Positions 16,997 to 28,148 of a stretch of DNA of 64,000 nt are shown one piece after another (position 1 is the stretch's first letter; each line of letters opens with the position of its first letter). The position numbers and the translations under genes were made by a program. The notes below the pieces were generated by a model. That model did not search any database and had not been told where the DNA came from. It worked only from the letters and a program-made list of their open reading frames with translations. This DNA is from Phycisphaerales bacterium (GTDB lineage Bacteria > Planctomycetota > Phycisphaerae > Phycisphaerales > SM1A02): assembly GCA_009691705.1 (NCBI GenBank), contig SIAR01000001.1, positions 1 through 64,000 of the forward strand. The letters are read 5' to 3'.

Positions 16997-19900
16997 ATGA
17001 CCACGAGAAACGTCCGTGACTATTCGAAGCGCGGAGACGCGATTCCTGTTCCGAACTTGACCCGAGTGCAGCAAGCTGCATACGAGCGATTCTTGCAAAA
17101 AGATGTCGCCTCGAACGAGCGCAGCAAGCACCTCGGATTGCAGTCGCTTCTGCTCGAAATCTTTCCAGTCGAGAGTTACGACGGACAGATGAAACTCGAG
17201 TTCAAGTCGTACTCGTTTGGCGAACCACAGCACACCGAGGCCGAGTGTCGTGAATTGCGCTTGACCTACGGATATCCGTGGCGCGTGAAGATGCTGCTCA
17301 CCCGCGAAGGAACCGCCGAAAAACTCGAAGAAGATATTTATCTTGGCGACATCCCGATTCTTCTTGGCGGTGGTGAGTTCATCGTCAACGGTTCTGAACG
17401 CGTCATCGTCAGCCAGTTGCATCGATCCCCTGGTGTCGACTTCTCGATCGCATCGAGTTTCGGCGACCGTCCCCTGCACAGCGCACGCATCATTCCTGAA
17501 CGCGGTTCGTGGATCGAACTCGAAGTCACCAAGAAGGACGTCCTTGCCATGCGCATCGACCAGTCCACGAAGTTGGCTGCGACAACCTTCCTGCGCGCGA
17601 TGGACGAGAAATTCTCTGACACTGAGAAGATCCTGGAACTCTTCTACGACGTCGAAGAAGTGCGCGTGGAGAAACTTCGCGCCGAGCATTACTCCGCCGA
17701 ACTCATCATCGATCAGGACACGGGCGAAGAACTCTGCAAGATCGGTCTGCCATTTGGCGACAAGGTTGCAACGATTCAAGCGAGCGCTCTCAAGTCGGTG
17801 CGCGCGATCTGCAATCCAGGTGATCCGCTGATCTTGAACACGATCGCAGAAGAGAAGCTCGACTTCCTTGCCGAAGCGACCGAGCACGAAGCTGCGCTCT
17901 TGCGTCTCTACGCACGCCTGCGTCCTGGCAATCCTCCGCAGATCGACAAGGCGAAGGATCTCTTCCTCGAGAAGTTCCTCGACACCAATCGCTATCGCCT
18001 GGGTCGCGTTGGACGCTTCCGTGTTAACCGCAAGTTCTCCGACGATGTCGATTACAAGCAGATTGACGAGAAGCACGAGAATGCGCAGCACCTACGTGCC
18101 GAAGATTTCCTCGCGGTCATTCGGTACATCATGGAGTTGCGACGCCCGACAGATCCAAATCGCAAGTCGCGCGCCCACATCGATGACATTGATCATTTGG
18201 GAAATCGCCGACTGCGAACCTTGGACGAACTTTCGACCGAGGAGATGCGCAAGGGCTTCCTCAAACTGAAGCGCACTGTGCAAGAGCGCATGAGTGTCAA
18301 GGACCCTGCCGACACCTCGTACAAGATCGCTGACCTCGTCAACTCAAAGTCGATCTCAAGCGCGATTGAATTCTTCTTTGGTCGCAGCGAACTTTCACAA
18401 GTCGTTGATCAGACCAATCCGCTTTCGATGCTCGTGCACGAACGCCGCCTCTCCGCACTTGGACCAGGCGGCTTGAATCGCAAGCGCGCTGGATTCGAAG
18501 TGCGCGACGTGCATATCTCTCATTACGGCCGCATCTGCCCGATCGAAACCCCTGAAGGTGCGAACATCGGACTCATTGCGAGCCTCGGTATCTACGCCGG
18601 CGTTGATGATTATGGCTTTCTGCTCACTCCTTACCGCGAGATCAAATCGCGCAAGGCGACCGGAAAGACGATCAGTCTGCGCGCCGATGAAGAATTGAAG
18701 AGTGTGCTTGCGCCAAGCGAAACGCTGAGTACCGCCGGCAACATCAGCCAAGAACTTGTGCTTGTACGCAAGGGTGGCGATCTCGTCACCGCAGAGTCCA
18801 AAGAAGTAGAGTTCGTTGACATCAGCCCCAAGCAGACCGTTGGTGTGTCTGCCGCGCTCATTCCATTCTTGGAACATGACGATGCCAATCGCGCCCTCAT
18901 GGGTTCGAACATGCAGCGGCAGGCGGTTCCGTTGATCAAGGTCGATCCCCCGCTCGTCTCAACGGGCATGGAGAAGATCGTCGGCAAGTACAGCGGGATG
19001 ATTGTGCGGGCAGAGCGGGCTGGAGTTGTCACGATGGTCGACGCCGAACGCGTAATCATCGATAACGCCGACGAGTATCTGCTACGCAAGTTTGTTGGAC
19101 TCAACGAGAAGACATGCCAGAATCAGAAACCGATCGTGCGGCTCGGGCAGCGCGTGAAGGCTGGCGAGATTCTTGCCGACGGTGCCAGTACATCCAAAGG
19201 TGAGTTGGCGATCGGCAAGAATGTGCTTGTCGCCTTCAACACCTTTGACGGTTACAACTTTGAAGATGCGATCGTGATCAGCGAACGCCTCGTGAAGGAT
19301 GACACGTTCACCTCAATCCATATCGAATCGTTCGATGTGGAAGTGCGTGAAACGAAACTGGGCCGTCAGGAGTTCACCGCGGACATCCCAAATGTCTCCG
19401 AGCAGATGCTTCGTAACCTCGATGAACATGGTGTGATTCGCGTGGGAGCACGCGTTAGCCCCGGTGACGTCTTGGTTGGAAAGGTCAGCCCAAAGTCTAA
19501 GAGCGAACTCTCTCCCGAAGAGAAATTGCTGCATGCGATCTTCGGACGCGCTGGAGAAGACGTAAAGAATGATTCGCTCGAAGTTCCTGCGGGAACCGAA
19601 GGCGTCGTTATCGGTGCGAAGCGATTCAGCCGCCGTCAACACCAGAATGACGAACAGCGGCGGCAGCTCAAGAAGGACATCACTGCCTACGAGCATTTGA
19701 TGGATGGCAAGTGCATTCAACTCTTCCGTCAGATGGCGACCGAAATCAATCGCATCATCGGAACAGAGATGGTCGATCCATCGACGCGTCAGCGCATCGG
19801 TGCGAGCGACATTCCTGATGTCATCCTCGAACAGATCGAAGGCTTCAGCGAGAAGTGGATCAAGGGCTCGAAAGAGACCCGCGAACAAGCGCTGGTGACC

Positions 19901-20830
19901 CATGGTCAGTTCTGGCCGCGCATCCAGAAGTTGCTTCGCGAGAAGGAACGACGCGTCAATCACATGAAGCGCGGCGACGAGCTTCCTTCGGGCGTTCTCG
20001 AAATGGTCAAGGTCTATCTGGCCACCAAGCGACAGTTGTCGGTCGGTGACAAGATGGCCGGTCGCCACGGAAACAAGGGAGTCATTGCCCGCATCGTTCC
20101 TGAGGCAGACATGCCCTTCCTTGAAGACGGCACACCAGTCGAGGTGTTGCTCAATCCACTCGGTGTGCCAAGCCGAATGAACGTCGGACAGATCTTGGAG
20201 ACCCATCTCGGTTGGGCAGCCCGCGTGCTCGGATTCCAGGCCGTGACCCCAGTCTTCGACGGCGCGAAAGAGATCGAAGTCTTCGACGCGATCCGTGAAG
20301 CCAACGCCCATGTCAATGCGCGCGTGTCATCGTTCGAGGCAACTGGAAAGGATCCAGGAGGCATTCGTGAATTGCTTGCGCTCATGCCTGAGGACGGCAA
20401 GGTTCAGTTGTTTGACGGTCGCACTGGAGAGGCGTTCAACCAACGCACTTCGATCGGCTACATGTACATCTTGAAGTTGCACCACTTGGTCGATGACAAG
20501 ATTCATGCTCGATCGACTGGACCGTACAGCCTTATCACTCAGCAACCGCTGGGCGGAAAGGCGCGCACTGGAGGTCAGCGATTCGGTGAGATGGAAGTGT
20601 GGGCACTCGAGGCTTATGGCGCCGCGTATGTGCTGCAAGAACTTCTCACAGTGAAGAGCGACGACATTGAAGGTCGACAGAAGATCTACGAGTCGATGGT
20701 GAAGGGCGACAACACATTGCAGGCTGGAATGCCAGTGGTGTTCGACGTGTTGTGCCAGGAAATCAAGGGTCTCTGCCTCAACATTCAGCTTGAAAAAGTT
20801 GGTGGCGAAGCGGCGGCTCCGGTCATCTAA
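16997..20830 (+). CDS. rpoB: RNA polymerase beta subunit
   Basis: 1277 residues. The start is the ATG of '[16 protein letters not shown]', preceded by AGAGGTG; the track's earlier TTG is less likely. Landmarks in order: N-terminal protrusion and lobes with '[20 protein letters not shown]'; the rifampicin region with '[19 protein letters not shown]'; '[20 protein letters not shown]'; '[20 protein letters not shown]'; and the C-terminal '[20 protein letters not shown]'. It forms the catalytic cleft with beta prime. In the rifampicin pocket the positions equal to E. coli Asp516, His526 and Ser531 are kept, but Gln510, Phe514 and Met515 are Glu, Val and Val. rpoC follows after 65 bp. Length is slightly below E. 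coli (1342), reflecting shorter lineage inserts. Confidence 0.98.
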   Translation: MTTRNVRDYSKRGDAIPVPNLTRVQQAAYERFLQKDVASNERSKHLGLQSLLLEIFPVESYDGQMKLEFKSYSFGEPQHTEAECRELRLTYGYPWRVKMLLTREGTAEKLEEDIYLGDIPILLGGGEFIVNGSERVIVSQLHRSPGVDFSIASSFGDRPLHSARIIPERGSWIELEVTKKDVLAMRIDQSTKLAATTFLRAMDEKFSDTEKILELFYDVEEVRVEKLRAEHYSAELIIDQDTGEELCKIGLPFGDKVATIQASALKSVRAICNPGDPLILNTIAEEKLDFLAEATEHEAALLRLYARLRPGNPPQIDKAKDLFLEKFLDTNRYRLGRVGRFRVNRKFSDDVDYKQIDEKHENAQHLRAEDFLAVIRYIMELRRPTDPNRKSRAHIDDIDHLGNRRLRTLDELSTEEMRKGFLKLKRTVQERMSVKDPADTSYKIADLVNSKSISSAIEFFFGRSELSQVVDQTNPLSMLVHERRLSALGPGGLNRKRAGFEVRDVHISHYGRICPIETPEGANIGLIASLGIYAGVDDYGFLLTPYREIKSRKATGKTISLRADEELKSVLAPSETLSTAGNISQELVLVRKGGDLVTAESKEVEFVDISPKQTVGVSAALIPFLEHDDANRALMGSNMQRQAVPLIKVDPPLVSTGMEKIVGKYSGMIVRAERAGVVTMVDAERVIIDNADEYLLRKFVGLNEKTCQNQKPIVRLGQRVKAGEILADGASTSKGELAIGKNVLVAFNTFDGYNFEDAIVISERLVKDDTFTSIHIESFDVEVRETKLGRQEFTADIPNVSEQMLRNLDEHGVIRVGARVSPGDVLVGKVSPKSKSELSPEEKLLHAIFGRAGEDVKNDSLEVPAGTEGVVIGAKRFSRRQHQNDEQRRQLKKDITAYEHLMDGKCIQLFRQMATEINRIIGTEMVDPSTRQRIGASDIPDVILEQIEGFSEKWIKGSKETREQALVTHGQFWPRIQKLLREKERRVNHMKRGDELPSGVLEMVKVYLATKRQLSVGDKMAGRHGNKGVIARIVPEADMPFLEDGTPVEVLLNPLGVPSRMNVGQILETHLGWAARVLGFQAVTPVFDGAKEIEVFDAIREANAHVNARVSSFEATGKDPGGIRELLALMPEDGKVQLFDGRTGEAFNQRTSIGYMYILKLHHLVDDKIHARSTGPYSLITQQPLGGKARTGGQRFGEMEVWALEAYGAAYVLQELLTVKSDDIEGRQKIYESMVKGDNTLQAGMPVVFDVLCQEIKGLCLNIQLEKVGGEAAAPVI

Positions 20831-20895
20831 AGCTCGGTCTAGTTTGATTTGATTGGTTCGTTCCGAAATTTGATTCATTTGCGAAGGATCCACAT

Positions 20896-23800
20896 ATGAA
20901 CAGCATGGCAGAAAGCGTTTTCGATCGTGTCAACGACTACGGCGCGGTTCGCATTCAACTTGCGAGCCCCAACGACATCCGAAGCTGGAGTTTCGGAGAA
21001 GTCAAGAAACCTGAGACGATCAACTACCGCACGTATCGCCCTGAACGCGACGGTCTCTTCTGCGAGCGAATCTTCGGACCTGAGCGCGACTACGAATGCG
21101 CCTGCGGCAAGTACAAGGGCACGAAGTACAAAGGCATCATCTGCGATCGCTGCGGCGTGAAGGTGACACACTCGCGGGTGCGTCGCAAGCGCATGGGGCA
21201 CATCAATCTTGCCGCCCCTGCCGTGCATATCTGGTTCTTCAAGGCCTTGCCAAGTCGCCTGGGAACTCTGCTCGGAATGCGCACGGGCGACATCGAGAAA
21301 GTCGTGTACTTCCAGGACTACGTTGTCACCAATCCAGGAACGACCGACCTCGAATTCAAGCAAGTCTTGACCGACGACGAGTACCGCGAACAAGTCGCCA
21401 AGAATGGCAGCAATTTCACCGCCATGATGGGCGCAGAAGCGATTCGCGAATTGCTCTCTGCGGACATGCTCGATCTCAACAAAGAGGCTGTGGTTATCCG
21501 CGACGAATTGCGCGAGACCAAGAGCAAGCAGAAGGCAAAGGATCTCTCGAAGCGACTCAAGCTCGTTGAGCAGATTCGCGGATCCGCCAATGACCCGCAG
21601 TGGATGGTGCTCGATGTGGTTCCGGTGATTCCACCCGATTTGCGTCCGCTCGTTCTCTTGCAGAGCGGCAACTTTGCGACCAGCGATCTCAACGATCTCT
21701 ATCGCCGAATCATCAACCGAAACAACCGCCTCAAGAAACTCATGGATCTCAATGCTCCTGAGGTCATCATCCGCAATGAGAAGCGCATGTTGCAGCAGGC
21801 CGTCGACGCGCTGTTTGACAATGGTCGTTGCCGCCGTCCAGTACTCGGATCGAGCAATCGTCCCCTGAAGTCGATCACCGACATGATCAAGGGCAAGCAG
21901 GGTCGATTCCGCGAGAATTTGCTCGGCAAGCGCGTCGATTACTCGGCGCGTTCGGTCATCGTGGTTGGTCCTGAACTGAAGTTGTGGCAGTGCGGACTTC
22001 CAAAGAAGATCGCACTTGAACTCTTCCAACCGTTCATCATTCGCAAGCTCAAGGAGCATGGACTAGCCGACACGATCAAGAGTGCCAAGCGCATGCTTGA
22101 ACGCCGGGCTCCTGAGGTTTGGGACATTCTCGAGCAAGTGACGAAGAACCATCCCGTTCTTCTGAACCGTGCGCCAACGTTGCATCGCATGGGTATTCAG
22201 GCGTTTGAACCGGTGCTTGTCGAGGGAAATGCCATCAAGATTCACCCCCTCGTTTGCGCTGGATACAACGCAGACTTTGACGGCGATCAGATGGCAGTGC
22301 ATTTGCCGCTTTCGCTTGAGGCTCAGATCGAAGCGCAAGTGCTCATGATGAGCACGCACAACATCTTCAGCCCTGCGAACGGAAACCCCATTGTGAGTCC
22401 TTCGCAGGACATCGTCATGGGCGTCTACTTCCTGACGTGCTCCCCGATCGAGATGCCAGTCGATGTCAGCGGAAAGCGCTCTGCGATTCCGACCTTCGGC
22501 AATGTGCACGAACTGCTGCTGGCGTACGACCTGCGCAAGATCGGCGTGCATGAATGGATTGACATCCGCCTCGATCGTTTCACAGAAGTCATCAACGGAC
22601 AGACCGACTCTCCCGTTGCGACTCCTGCCCATCGTCGCATTCGCACGACGGTGGGACGTGTTCTGTTCTCTGAAATCCTCGCAACCGGAATGCCGTTCTA
22701 CAACTGCTCACTGGGAAAGAAGGGTTCGGCGCGCGTCATCGACGACACATTCGCTCGTCGCGGCAAAGCTGCAACGATCGAGTTGCTCGACGCGCTCAAG
22801 GAAACTGGATTCAAGGCGAGCACGACCAGCGGTCTCTCGTTCGGGATCACCGATCTGCACATCCCTGAGAACAAGGAGAAACTGATCAGCGATACCCAGA
22901 AGAAGGTCGACAAAGCCCAGCAGAATTACGATGACGGCAACATCACTGATGACGAACGCCGCAATCGCGTGCTGGATGCCTGGGCGCAGTGCCGCGATGG
23001 GCTTTCGGCTGTGCTGCTCGAGACTCTCAAGAACGATCGCAAGAACAGCCCCGCTGGCTCGACCGTCATCGCAGGAAACGTTGCCGGACTTCCTTCGAAG
23101 CCCAGCCCTTCTGCGCGTTATCTCAATCCTGTGTATCTGTTCATGGACTCAGGCGCGCGAGGTAACAAGACCCAGATGCAGCAGCTCGCGGGTATGCGCG
23201 GTCTGATGGCCAAGCCAAGCGGCGAAGTCATCGAGACGCCGATCAAGTCGAATTTCCGTGAAGGTCTCTCAGTGATTGAATACTTCTCTTCGACGCACGG
23301 GGCGCGTAAGGGACTTTCGGATACCGCGCTCAAGACTGCGGATTCGGGATACCTGACACGCAAGTTGTGTGACGTAGCTCAGTCCGTCGTCGTCATCGAG
23401 CATGATTGCGGTCAGACCCGTGGCATCGCGAAGGAAGCCGTGTACAAGGGTGAAGAAGTAGACGTTCCGCTGCGTGACGTCATCAAGGGGCGAACTAGCT
23501 GTGAGCACATCGTTGACCCCCGCACCGATCGTCCGATCGTCGCGCGCAACGAGATCATCACCGCTGAGAAGGCCCGCGCAGTCGAAGAACTCGGCCTCCG
23601 CACTGTATTCGTGCGCAGTCCACTCACCTGCCAGACCTCGCGCGGAGTTTGTGCAACCTGCTACGGAATGGACATGTCCACTGGCAAGTTGGTTGAAGAG
23701 GGATTAGCCGTCGGAATCATTGCGGCGCAGTCCATCGGTGAACCTGGAACACAGCTCACAATGCGCACTTTCCACACCGGTGGAATCGCGGTGAGTGCAA

Positions 23801-25374
23801 CCACTGAGAACCAGTGGAAGGTCACCCAGTCTGGAACCGTTGAGTACGTCGACTGCGGTGATGTCACAGTCGTCGATGGCGACAAGTCGCATCGAATCGC
23901 ACTGCGCAAAACTGGTGAAGTGCGCGTTCTCGATGCAAAGGGTCGCGAACTCGAGAAGTACAAGGTTCCCTACGGCGCCCTGCTGGTGGCTGCTTCGGGC
24001 GAACAGGTTCGCAAGGGACACTCCGTGTTGGAATGGGACGTTCACGTTTCGCCGATTCTTGCGGAGAAGTCTGGAACGATTCGGTTCCGCGACATCGAAG
24101 AGGGCGAGACCGTCCGCGTCGAACACAAGGCGAACAAGGATGAAATGGTCGTCATCGAACACAAGGGTGAGAAGCATCCGCGGCTCACCATTGAAGATGC
24201 TTCCGGAAAGGTGCTTGATTTGCACCATCTTCCCGCCAAGGCACACATCGAGGCGAAAGATGGTCAGGTCATTCAAGCTGGTCAGCGCATCGCGTTCACA
24301 CCCAAGGGCACGGCACGATCGGCCGACATCGTCGGTGGTTTGCCACGCGTGACTGAGATTTTTGAAGCACGCATCCCCCGCGACCCCGCAGTCCTCGCCC
24401 GCATCTCGGGACGGGTCGAACTCTTGCCAAACGAACGGCGCGGCAAGATGACGATTCGTGTTCATGCCGAGGGTGGCAAGGAAGAACTCGCCGAAGACCA
24501 CTACGTGCTGCAAGGCAAGCGACTGCTTGTGCATTCAGGAGACGTTGTGGAAGCAGGCGATCCACTCACTGAAGGTGCATTGACTCCGTCTGAGATTCTT
24601 GCCATCAAGGGTGAGGATGAGTTGTATCGATACATGCTCACGGAAGTGCAGAATGTCTATCGAGCTCAGGGAGTGCCGATCTCTGACAAGCACATCGAAG
24701 TTGTCTTGCGCCAGATGCTCAGCAAGGTGAAGGTCGTTGAAGTTGGCGACACAGCCATTCTTCCAAACGATGTCATCGAGCGCTATATGTTCCGCGAAGT
24801 CAACGAGGCGCTGACGAACATGCTCAAGGTCGATGATGCCGGCGGCACGACTTTGGTCAAGGGTGGCTTGTGTGCAAAGGACGAAGTCAAGCAGGCAAAC
24901 GCCGAAGCTGAACTTGCGGGCAAACAGCCTGCGAAGACGCGACGCGCGAAGCCAGCACGCGGCCGAACACTTCTCTTGGGAATCACCAAGGCATCGCTTC
25001 AAGCGGAGAGTTTCCTCTCGGGTGCCAGCTTCCAAGAAACCACCAAGGTTCTCACCGAAGCAGCACTGAAGGGTGCAGTCGATAACTTGGTTGGCCTGAA
25101 AGAAAACGTCTTGCTCGGGCATTTGATCCCCGCAGGAACTGGTTTTGAGGCCTACACCAATCTCACGATGCGCTACCTCGTTGAGAGCACCGATGAAGAA
25201 TTCGGTGAAGCGGCTGAGATGCAAGCTGCAGCGATAGCTGCGGAAGCGCTCGGAGCCGATCGCGTTGGAACCGCAGCAACCATCAAAGACCTCGCCGCTG
25301 TAACCCCAGCAAAGGAACTTGCCGTGGGTGCCAGCGAATCATCATCGTTTGATGGCGGCGATTCTGAGGGGTAA
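20896..25374 (+). CDS. rpoC: RNA polymerase beta' subunit
   Basis: 1492 residues. N-terminal zinc ribbon '[20 protein letters not shown]', the catalytic magnesium loop '[16 protein letters not shown]', the bridge helix/trigger loop region around '[24 protein letters not shown]', a second zinc site with Cys from 'SCEHIVDP' and '[15 protein letters not shown]', and a C-terminal '[20 protein letters not shown]' are all present. The start ATG has AAGGA upstream; an alternative ATG is three codons later. It closes the rpoBC operon; no intrinsic terminator is visible in the 48 bases before the next plus-strand gene, so read-through into the YkgJ genes is possible. Confidence 0.98.
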   Translation: MNSMAESVFDRVNDYGAVRIQLASPNDIRSWSFGEVKKPETINYRTYRPERDGLFCERIFGPERDYECACGKYKGTKYKGIICDRCGVKVTHSRVRRKRMGHINLAAPAVHIWFFKALPSRLGTLLGMRTGDIEKVVYFQDYVVTNPGTTDLEFKQVLTDDEYREQVAKNGSNFTAMMGAEAIRELLSADMLDLNKEAVVIRDELRETKSKQKAKDLSKRLKLVEQIRGSANDPQWMVLDVVPVIPPDLRPLVLLQSGNFATSDLNDLYRRIINRNNRLKKLMDLNAPEVIIRNEKRMLQQAVDALFDNGRCRRPVLGSSNRPLKSITDMIKGKQGRFRENLLGKRVDYSARSVIVVGPELKLWQCGLPKKIALELFQPFIIRKLKEHGLADTIKSAKRMLERRAPEVWDILEQVTKNHPVLLNRAPTLHRMGIQAFEPVLVEGNAIKIHPLVCAGYNADFDGDQMAVHLPLSLEAQIEAQVLMMSTHNIFSPANGNPIVSPSQDIVMGVYFLTCSPIEMPVDVSGKRSAIPTFGNVHELLLAYDLRKIGVHEWIDIRLDRFTEVINGQTDSPVATPAHRRIRTTVGRVLFSEILATGMPFYNCSLGKKGSARVIDDTFARRGKAATIELLDALKETGFKASTTSGLSFGITDLHIPENKEKLISDTQKKVDKAQQNYDDGNITDDERRNRVLDAWAQCRDGLSAVLLETLKNDRKNSPAGSTVIAGNVAGLPSKPSPSARYLNPVYLFMDSGARGNKTQMQQLAGMRGLMAKPSGEVIETPIKSNFREGLSVIEYFSSTHGARKGLSDTALKTADSGYLTRKLCDVAQSVVVIEHDCGQTRGIAKEAVYKGEEVDVPLRDVIKGRTSCEHIVDPRTDRPIVARNEIITAEKARAVEELGLRTVFVRSPLTCQTSRGVCATCYGMDMSTGKLVEEGLAVGIIAAQSIGEPGTQLTMRTFHTGGIAVSATTENQWKVTQSGTVEYVDCGDVTVVDGDKSHRIALRKTGEVRVLDAKGRELEKYKVPYGALLVAASGEQVRKGHSVLEWDVHVSPILAEKSGTIRFRDIEEGETVRVEHKANKDEMVVIEHKGEKHPRLTIEDASGKVLDLHHLPAKAHIEAKDGQVIQAGQRIAFTPKGTARSADIVGGLPRVTEIFEARIPRDPAVLARISGRVELLPNERRGKMTIRVHAEGGKEELAEDHYVLQGKRLLVHSGDVVEAGDPLTEGALTPSEILAIKGEDELYRYMLTEVQNVYRAQGVPISDKHIEVVLRQMLSKVKVVEVGDTAILPNDVIERYMFREVNEALTNMLKVDDAGGTTLVKGGLCAKDEVKQANAEAELAGKQPAKTRRAKPARGRTLLLGITKASLQAESFLSGASFQETTKVLTEAALKGAVDNLVGLKENVLLGHLIPAGTGFEAYTNLTMRYLVESTDEEFGEAAEMQAAAIAAEALGADRVGTAATIKDLAAVTPAKELAVGASESSSFDGGDSEG

Positions 25375-25422
25375 CTCCTCGGACGCCTCCACATATTCGC
25401 TCTCGATCGACTGCTGATTTCA

Positions 25423-25899
25423 ATGTCGAACACCCCTGCACCAGAACCTTGGTTCAAAGACGGGCTTCGTTTTTCATGCACCCAGTGTGGCAACTGCTGC
25501 ACTGGGGGTCCCGGAGCGGTGTGGTACACGGCGCAAGAGGGGCGCACCATGGCTGCGACGTTGGGGATAAGTGAGGAAGAATTCACAGCGCAGTACACCA
25601 GAGCGATTGGTTCGCGACGATCACTCAATGAACGCGAGACTTCACACGGATTCGACTGCGTCTTCCTAGACCGCGAAAGCAAGGAAGGCGTTGCCCTCTG
25701 CCGCATTTACAAGACCAGACCATCGCAGTGCGGCACCTGGCCGTTCTGGCCCGACAATCTCACATCCGAGCGCGCGTGGAAGGCAGCGAAAGCACGCACC
25801 CCCTGCCCCGGAATGGATTCTGGCCCTCTCATTCCCTCCGATCAGATTGGAATCTTGCGCGAGCGCGACCAAGTTGACAACGCCTCTGCCCCGTGGTGA
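25423..25899 (+). CDS. YkgJ-family cysteine cluster protein
   Basis: 158 residues, soluble. The Cys motif 'CTQCGNCCTGGPGAVW' near residue 25 and later 'CVFLD', 'CRIYKTRPSQCGTWPFW' and 'CPG' make up the eight or so conserved cysteines of the YkgJ (zinc- or iron-chelating) family. The biochemical role of the family is not well established; members are often proposed to bind Zn or Fe-S and some may act in Fe-S or metal handling. It lies 48 bp after rpoC and 16 bp before a second, divergent member of the same family. No Shine-Dalgarno sequence is seen before the ATG. Confidence 0.8.
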   Translation: MSNTPAPEPWFKDGLRFSCTQCGNCCTGGPGAVWYTAQEGRTMAATLGISEEEFTAQYTRAIGSRRSLNERETSHGFDCVFLDRESKEGVALCRIYKTRPSQCGTWPFWPDNLTSERAWKAAKARTPCPGMDSGPLIPSDQIGILRERDQVDNASAPW

Positions 25900-25915
25900 C
25901 TAAGGGGCAGTCGCT

Positions 25916-26449
25916 GTGAATCCATTCATCCCTACTGCTTCGCCGAGTGACTCCACAATGCGGGCTTGGTGGAGTGCATCGGCGCTTCCCGCGGTTGAAG
26001 GTGCACTTGGGGCTCTCCATGAGTATGCAGCGCATGTTGCCGACGCGCAGCGTCCAGTCTGCCTCTCGTCGGGCAAGTGCTGCAACTTTCAGTCCCATGG
26101 ACACATGCTGGTCGTGACGGGACTCGAAGCACTGTGGGTGTGGCGCCAGGCTGCGCGTCCGCTGCGCTCGTCGGCAGCCAACGCAGCGCAAGCCGCGGGA
26201 GTGTGCGGTTATCTTGATGGATCACTCTGCTCGATCCACGCGGTGCGGCCGACCGGTTGTCGGTCGTACTTTTGCGATCGTGGGGATGGACAGTGGCAGT
26301 CGACCCTCAGCGAACGTTTGCACAACTCGATAACGCAGTTGCACGACGAACACGACATTCCATATCTGTACGCAGAGTGGACCTGGCTGTTGGCGCACGT
26401 CACGCGCGCCCATGAGCAAGGGGTTTTTTCTGAGCCTCTCCCTTCGTAA
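25916..26449 (+). CDS. Second YkgJ-like cysteine cluster protein
   Basis: 177 residues from a GTG start with AGGGG upstream. Cysteines occur in 'CLSSGKCCNFQSHGHML' and 'CGYLDGSLCSIHAVRPTGCRSYFCD', which repeats the layout of the preceding gene (CxxxxCC, then C...C...RP..C...FC) but with different spacing and low overall identity. It is probably a diverged paralogue rather than a recent duplication. Expected to coordinate a metal through these cysteines; substrate unknown. The next gene starts 9 bp downstream, so the three probably form one unit. Confidence 0.75.
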   Translation: MNPFIPTASPSDSTMRAWWSASALPAVEGALGALHEYAAHVADAQRPVCLSSGKCCNFQSHGHMLVVTGLEALWVWRQAARPLRSSAANAAQAAGVCGYLDGSLCSIHAVRPTGCRSYFCDRGDGQWQSTLSERLHNSITQLHDEHDIPYLYAEWTWLLAHVTRAHEQGVFSEPLPS

Positions 26450-26458
26450 GATCTCGAC

Positions 26459-27421
26459 ATGCGTGACTACGAGCTTCGCCGCGACATCGAGCGTTCTGAA
26501 GTCGAGGGATACAAGTTTCCCCTTGGAATCGAACCGATTTCTCTGCCCGCGCCCAAACAGGGGTACACGCTCGAGTACACCCCCGGTGAAGATGGCGACC
26601 CAGACACCTACGCGTTTCACATCGTCCTAAGCCACGACCGATTGAGCGCTGTGCTTGCAGACGCATTTGCCCTGCTTCCCGAAGATGTTGTGCCGATTGT
26701 CGAGATTGGATCACGCGACGCATATCGAGCGCTGGATGTCTACCTCGGAGCGGAGGAAGTTCCCGTCAACGAGTTCTTGAACATCTGGAAGAGATTTGAA
26801 CCGCTGCTGCTTGAAGATGGATCGATCGGCGCGGGCGCGAATGCTGAGCAACCGTTCATTGAGGTCTTTCTCGACACTTGGAAGGGGTTACTAATCAACG
26901 TGCCCATCGCAATGCGCCGTGAGGTCGAAGGCATACTCGCACGCCACGGGCTGCGCGAGGTGCTTGAGACGTGGCCGCATGATCTTGATCATTCTCCAGA
27001 CCCACCATCACAGTTACGCGAGGTACTGCGCACCGACGATGATCAGAGCCCCGATCTCGACGAGATACTGCTTCAGCTGCGCGAAGCGTGGGGACTCGAA
27101 CTCGACGTCGACCCCGAAGTGAACGTCGACGAGAGTGGCCGACGCCTCGGGATGGTGCTTTGGCACGCGATCGTGCTGGCGGTGCGCGAAGATCGTCGGG
27201 GCAAGGGTGGATATGTGACAGTCTGGGCAACGGCAGGAAGCCTCTCCGAAATGGAACGTCTCGTGAATGACCACGTTGAAAAGCACATGCCTCAGTGGAG
27301 TTTTGAAGGGTTTTTCTCGGTTGATCGGGTCGCCTTTGATGAGCGACCCGAAGAACTCAGCGATCTCATGCTGCGCCGCTTGAAAGCAGAAGTGCACATG
27401 ACAGCGATCGATGAGTGGTGA
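26459..27421 (+). CDS. Hypothetical acidic protein
   Basis: 320 residues, no signal peptide or membrane helix, strongly acidic. I do not recognise a family. Visible features: an N-terminal beta-rich segment ('PKQGYTLEYTPGEDGDPDTYAFHIVLSHDRL'), a central region with 'EDVVPIVEIGSRDAYRALDVYLG', an Asp/Pro-rich stretch 'DLDHSPDPPSQLREVLRTDD' near the middle that may be a linker, and a second half with 'GKGGYVTVWATAGSLSEMERLVNDHVEKHMPQWSFEGFFSVDRV'. It follows the YkgJ pair after 9 bp and ends 10 bp from the convergent livF. Candidate -10 TAAGAT lies 6 bases before the ATG, so it could also be transcribed alone without a leader. Function unknown. Confidence 0.6.
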   Translation: MRDYELRRDIERSEVEGYKFPLGIEPISLPAPKQGYTLEYTPGEDGDPDTYAFHIVLSHDRLSAVLADAFALLPEDVVPIVEIGSRDAYRALDVYLGAEEVPVNEFLNIWKRFEPLLLEDGSIGAGANAEQPFIEVFLDTWKGLLINVPIAMRREVEGILARHGLREVLETWPHDLDHSPDPPSQLREVLRTDDDQSPDLDEILLQLREAWGLELDVDPEVNVDESGRRLGMVLWHAIVLAVREDRRGKGGYVTVWATAGSLSEMERLVNDHVEKHMPQWSFEGFFSVDRVAFDERPEELSDLMLRRLKAEVHMTAIDEW

Positions 27422-27431
27422 CTCGTGGCGA

Positions 27432-28148
27432 TCAGTCTCCGAGATATGCGCTTCGAATTCGGTCGTCCCGAAGGAGATCTTGGGCATCACCGCCGATGGT
27501 GACCTTGCCCGTCTCGATCACATAGCCGCGCGAGGAAAGACCAAGCGCGCCGCGCGCATTCTGCTCAACAAGCAACACAGTGAGCCCCCCGCGATTCAAT
27601 TCACGGATCGCTGAGAAAATGCGCGTCACAAGGAGTGGCGCGATCCCCATCGACGGTTCATCCATCATGAGCAGTTTGGGACGGCTCATCAGTGCGCGCC
27701 CGATGGCGAGCATCTGTTGCTCTCCTCCCGAGAGTGTGCCCGCCAGCTGTCCTCCCCGATCTTTCAAGACTGGAAAGAGTTCGTGCACATGTCGCAAATC
27801 ATCCGCAACGGCCGTGATGTCATCGCGCAGATAGGCGCCAAGCTTGAGGTTTTCATCCACGCTCATGCGGGCGAAAACACGTCGACCCTCGGGCACCTGC
27901 ACGAGTCCGCGGGCGATGACTTGGTCGCCACGCAGTCCGATCATCGACTCGCCGCAAAATCGCACATCTCCACTGCGGGGGGTGATGATCTGGCTGATCG
28001 CCAGAAGGGTTGTGCTCTTTCCAGCGCCGTTAGATCCAATGAGGGCAACGATCTCCCCTGCCTCGACGCTCAGCGAGACTCCGCGCAGAACTTCGACCGG
28101 ACCGTAGGCCGCATGCACATCTTTCACTTCAAGGATGGGAACCGTCAT
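27432..28148 (-). CDS. livF: Branched-chain amino-acid ABC transporter ATPase LivF
   Basis: 238 residues, the normal LivF length. Cytoplasmic ATPase of a HAAT-family importer. Walker A 'GSNGAGKSTT', signature 'LSGGEQQMLAIGRALM', Walker B 'LLMMDEPSMGIAP', and the family block 'EGRRVFARMSVDENLKLGAY' are all intact. Its ATG overlaps the TGA of livG (ATGA). It is the last gene of the five-gene liv operon. Its partner LivG is highly unusual (see that entry), while LivF is normal. Confidence 0.95.
   Translation of the reverse strand: MTVPILEVKDVHAAYGPVEVLRGVSLSVEAGEIVALIGSNGAGKSTTLLAISQIITPRSGDVRFCGESMIGLRGDQVIARGLVQVPEGRRVFARMSVDENLKLGAYLRDDITAVADDLRHVHELFPVLKDRGGQLAGTLSGGEQQMLAIGRALMSRPKLLMMDEPSMGIAPLLVTRIFSAIRELNRGGLTVLLVEQNARGALGLSSRGYVIETGKVTIGGDAQDLLRDDRIRSAYLGD

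Noticed and set aside
16985-18091. 368-residue antisense ORF opposite rpoB, and similar long antisense ORFs opposite rpoB/rpoC (19313-20311, 20875-22059)
   Set aside because: Open by codon bias of the strongly conserved sense gene; no family resemblance and no ribosome binding site.
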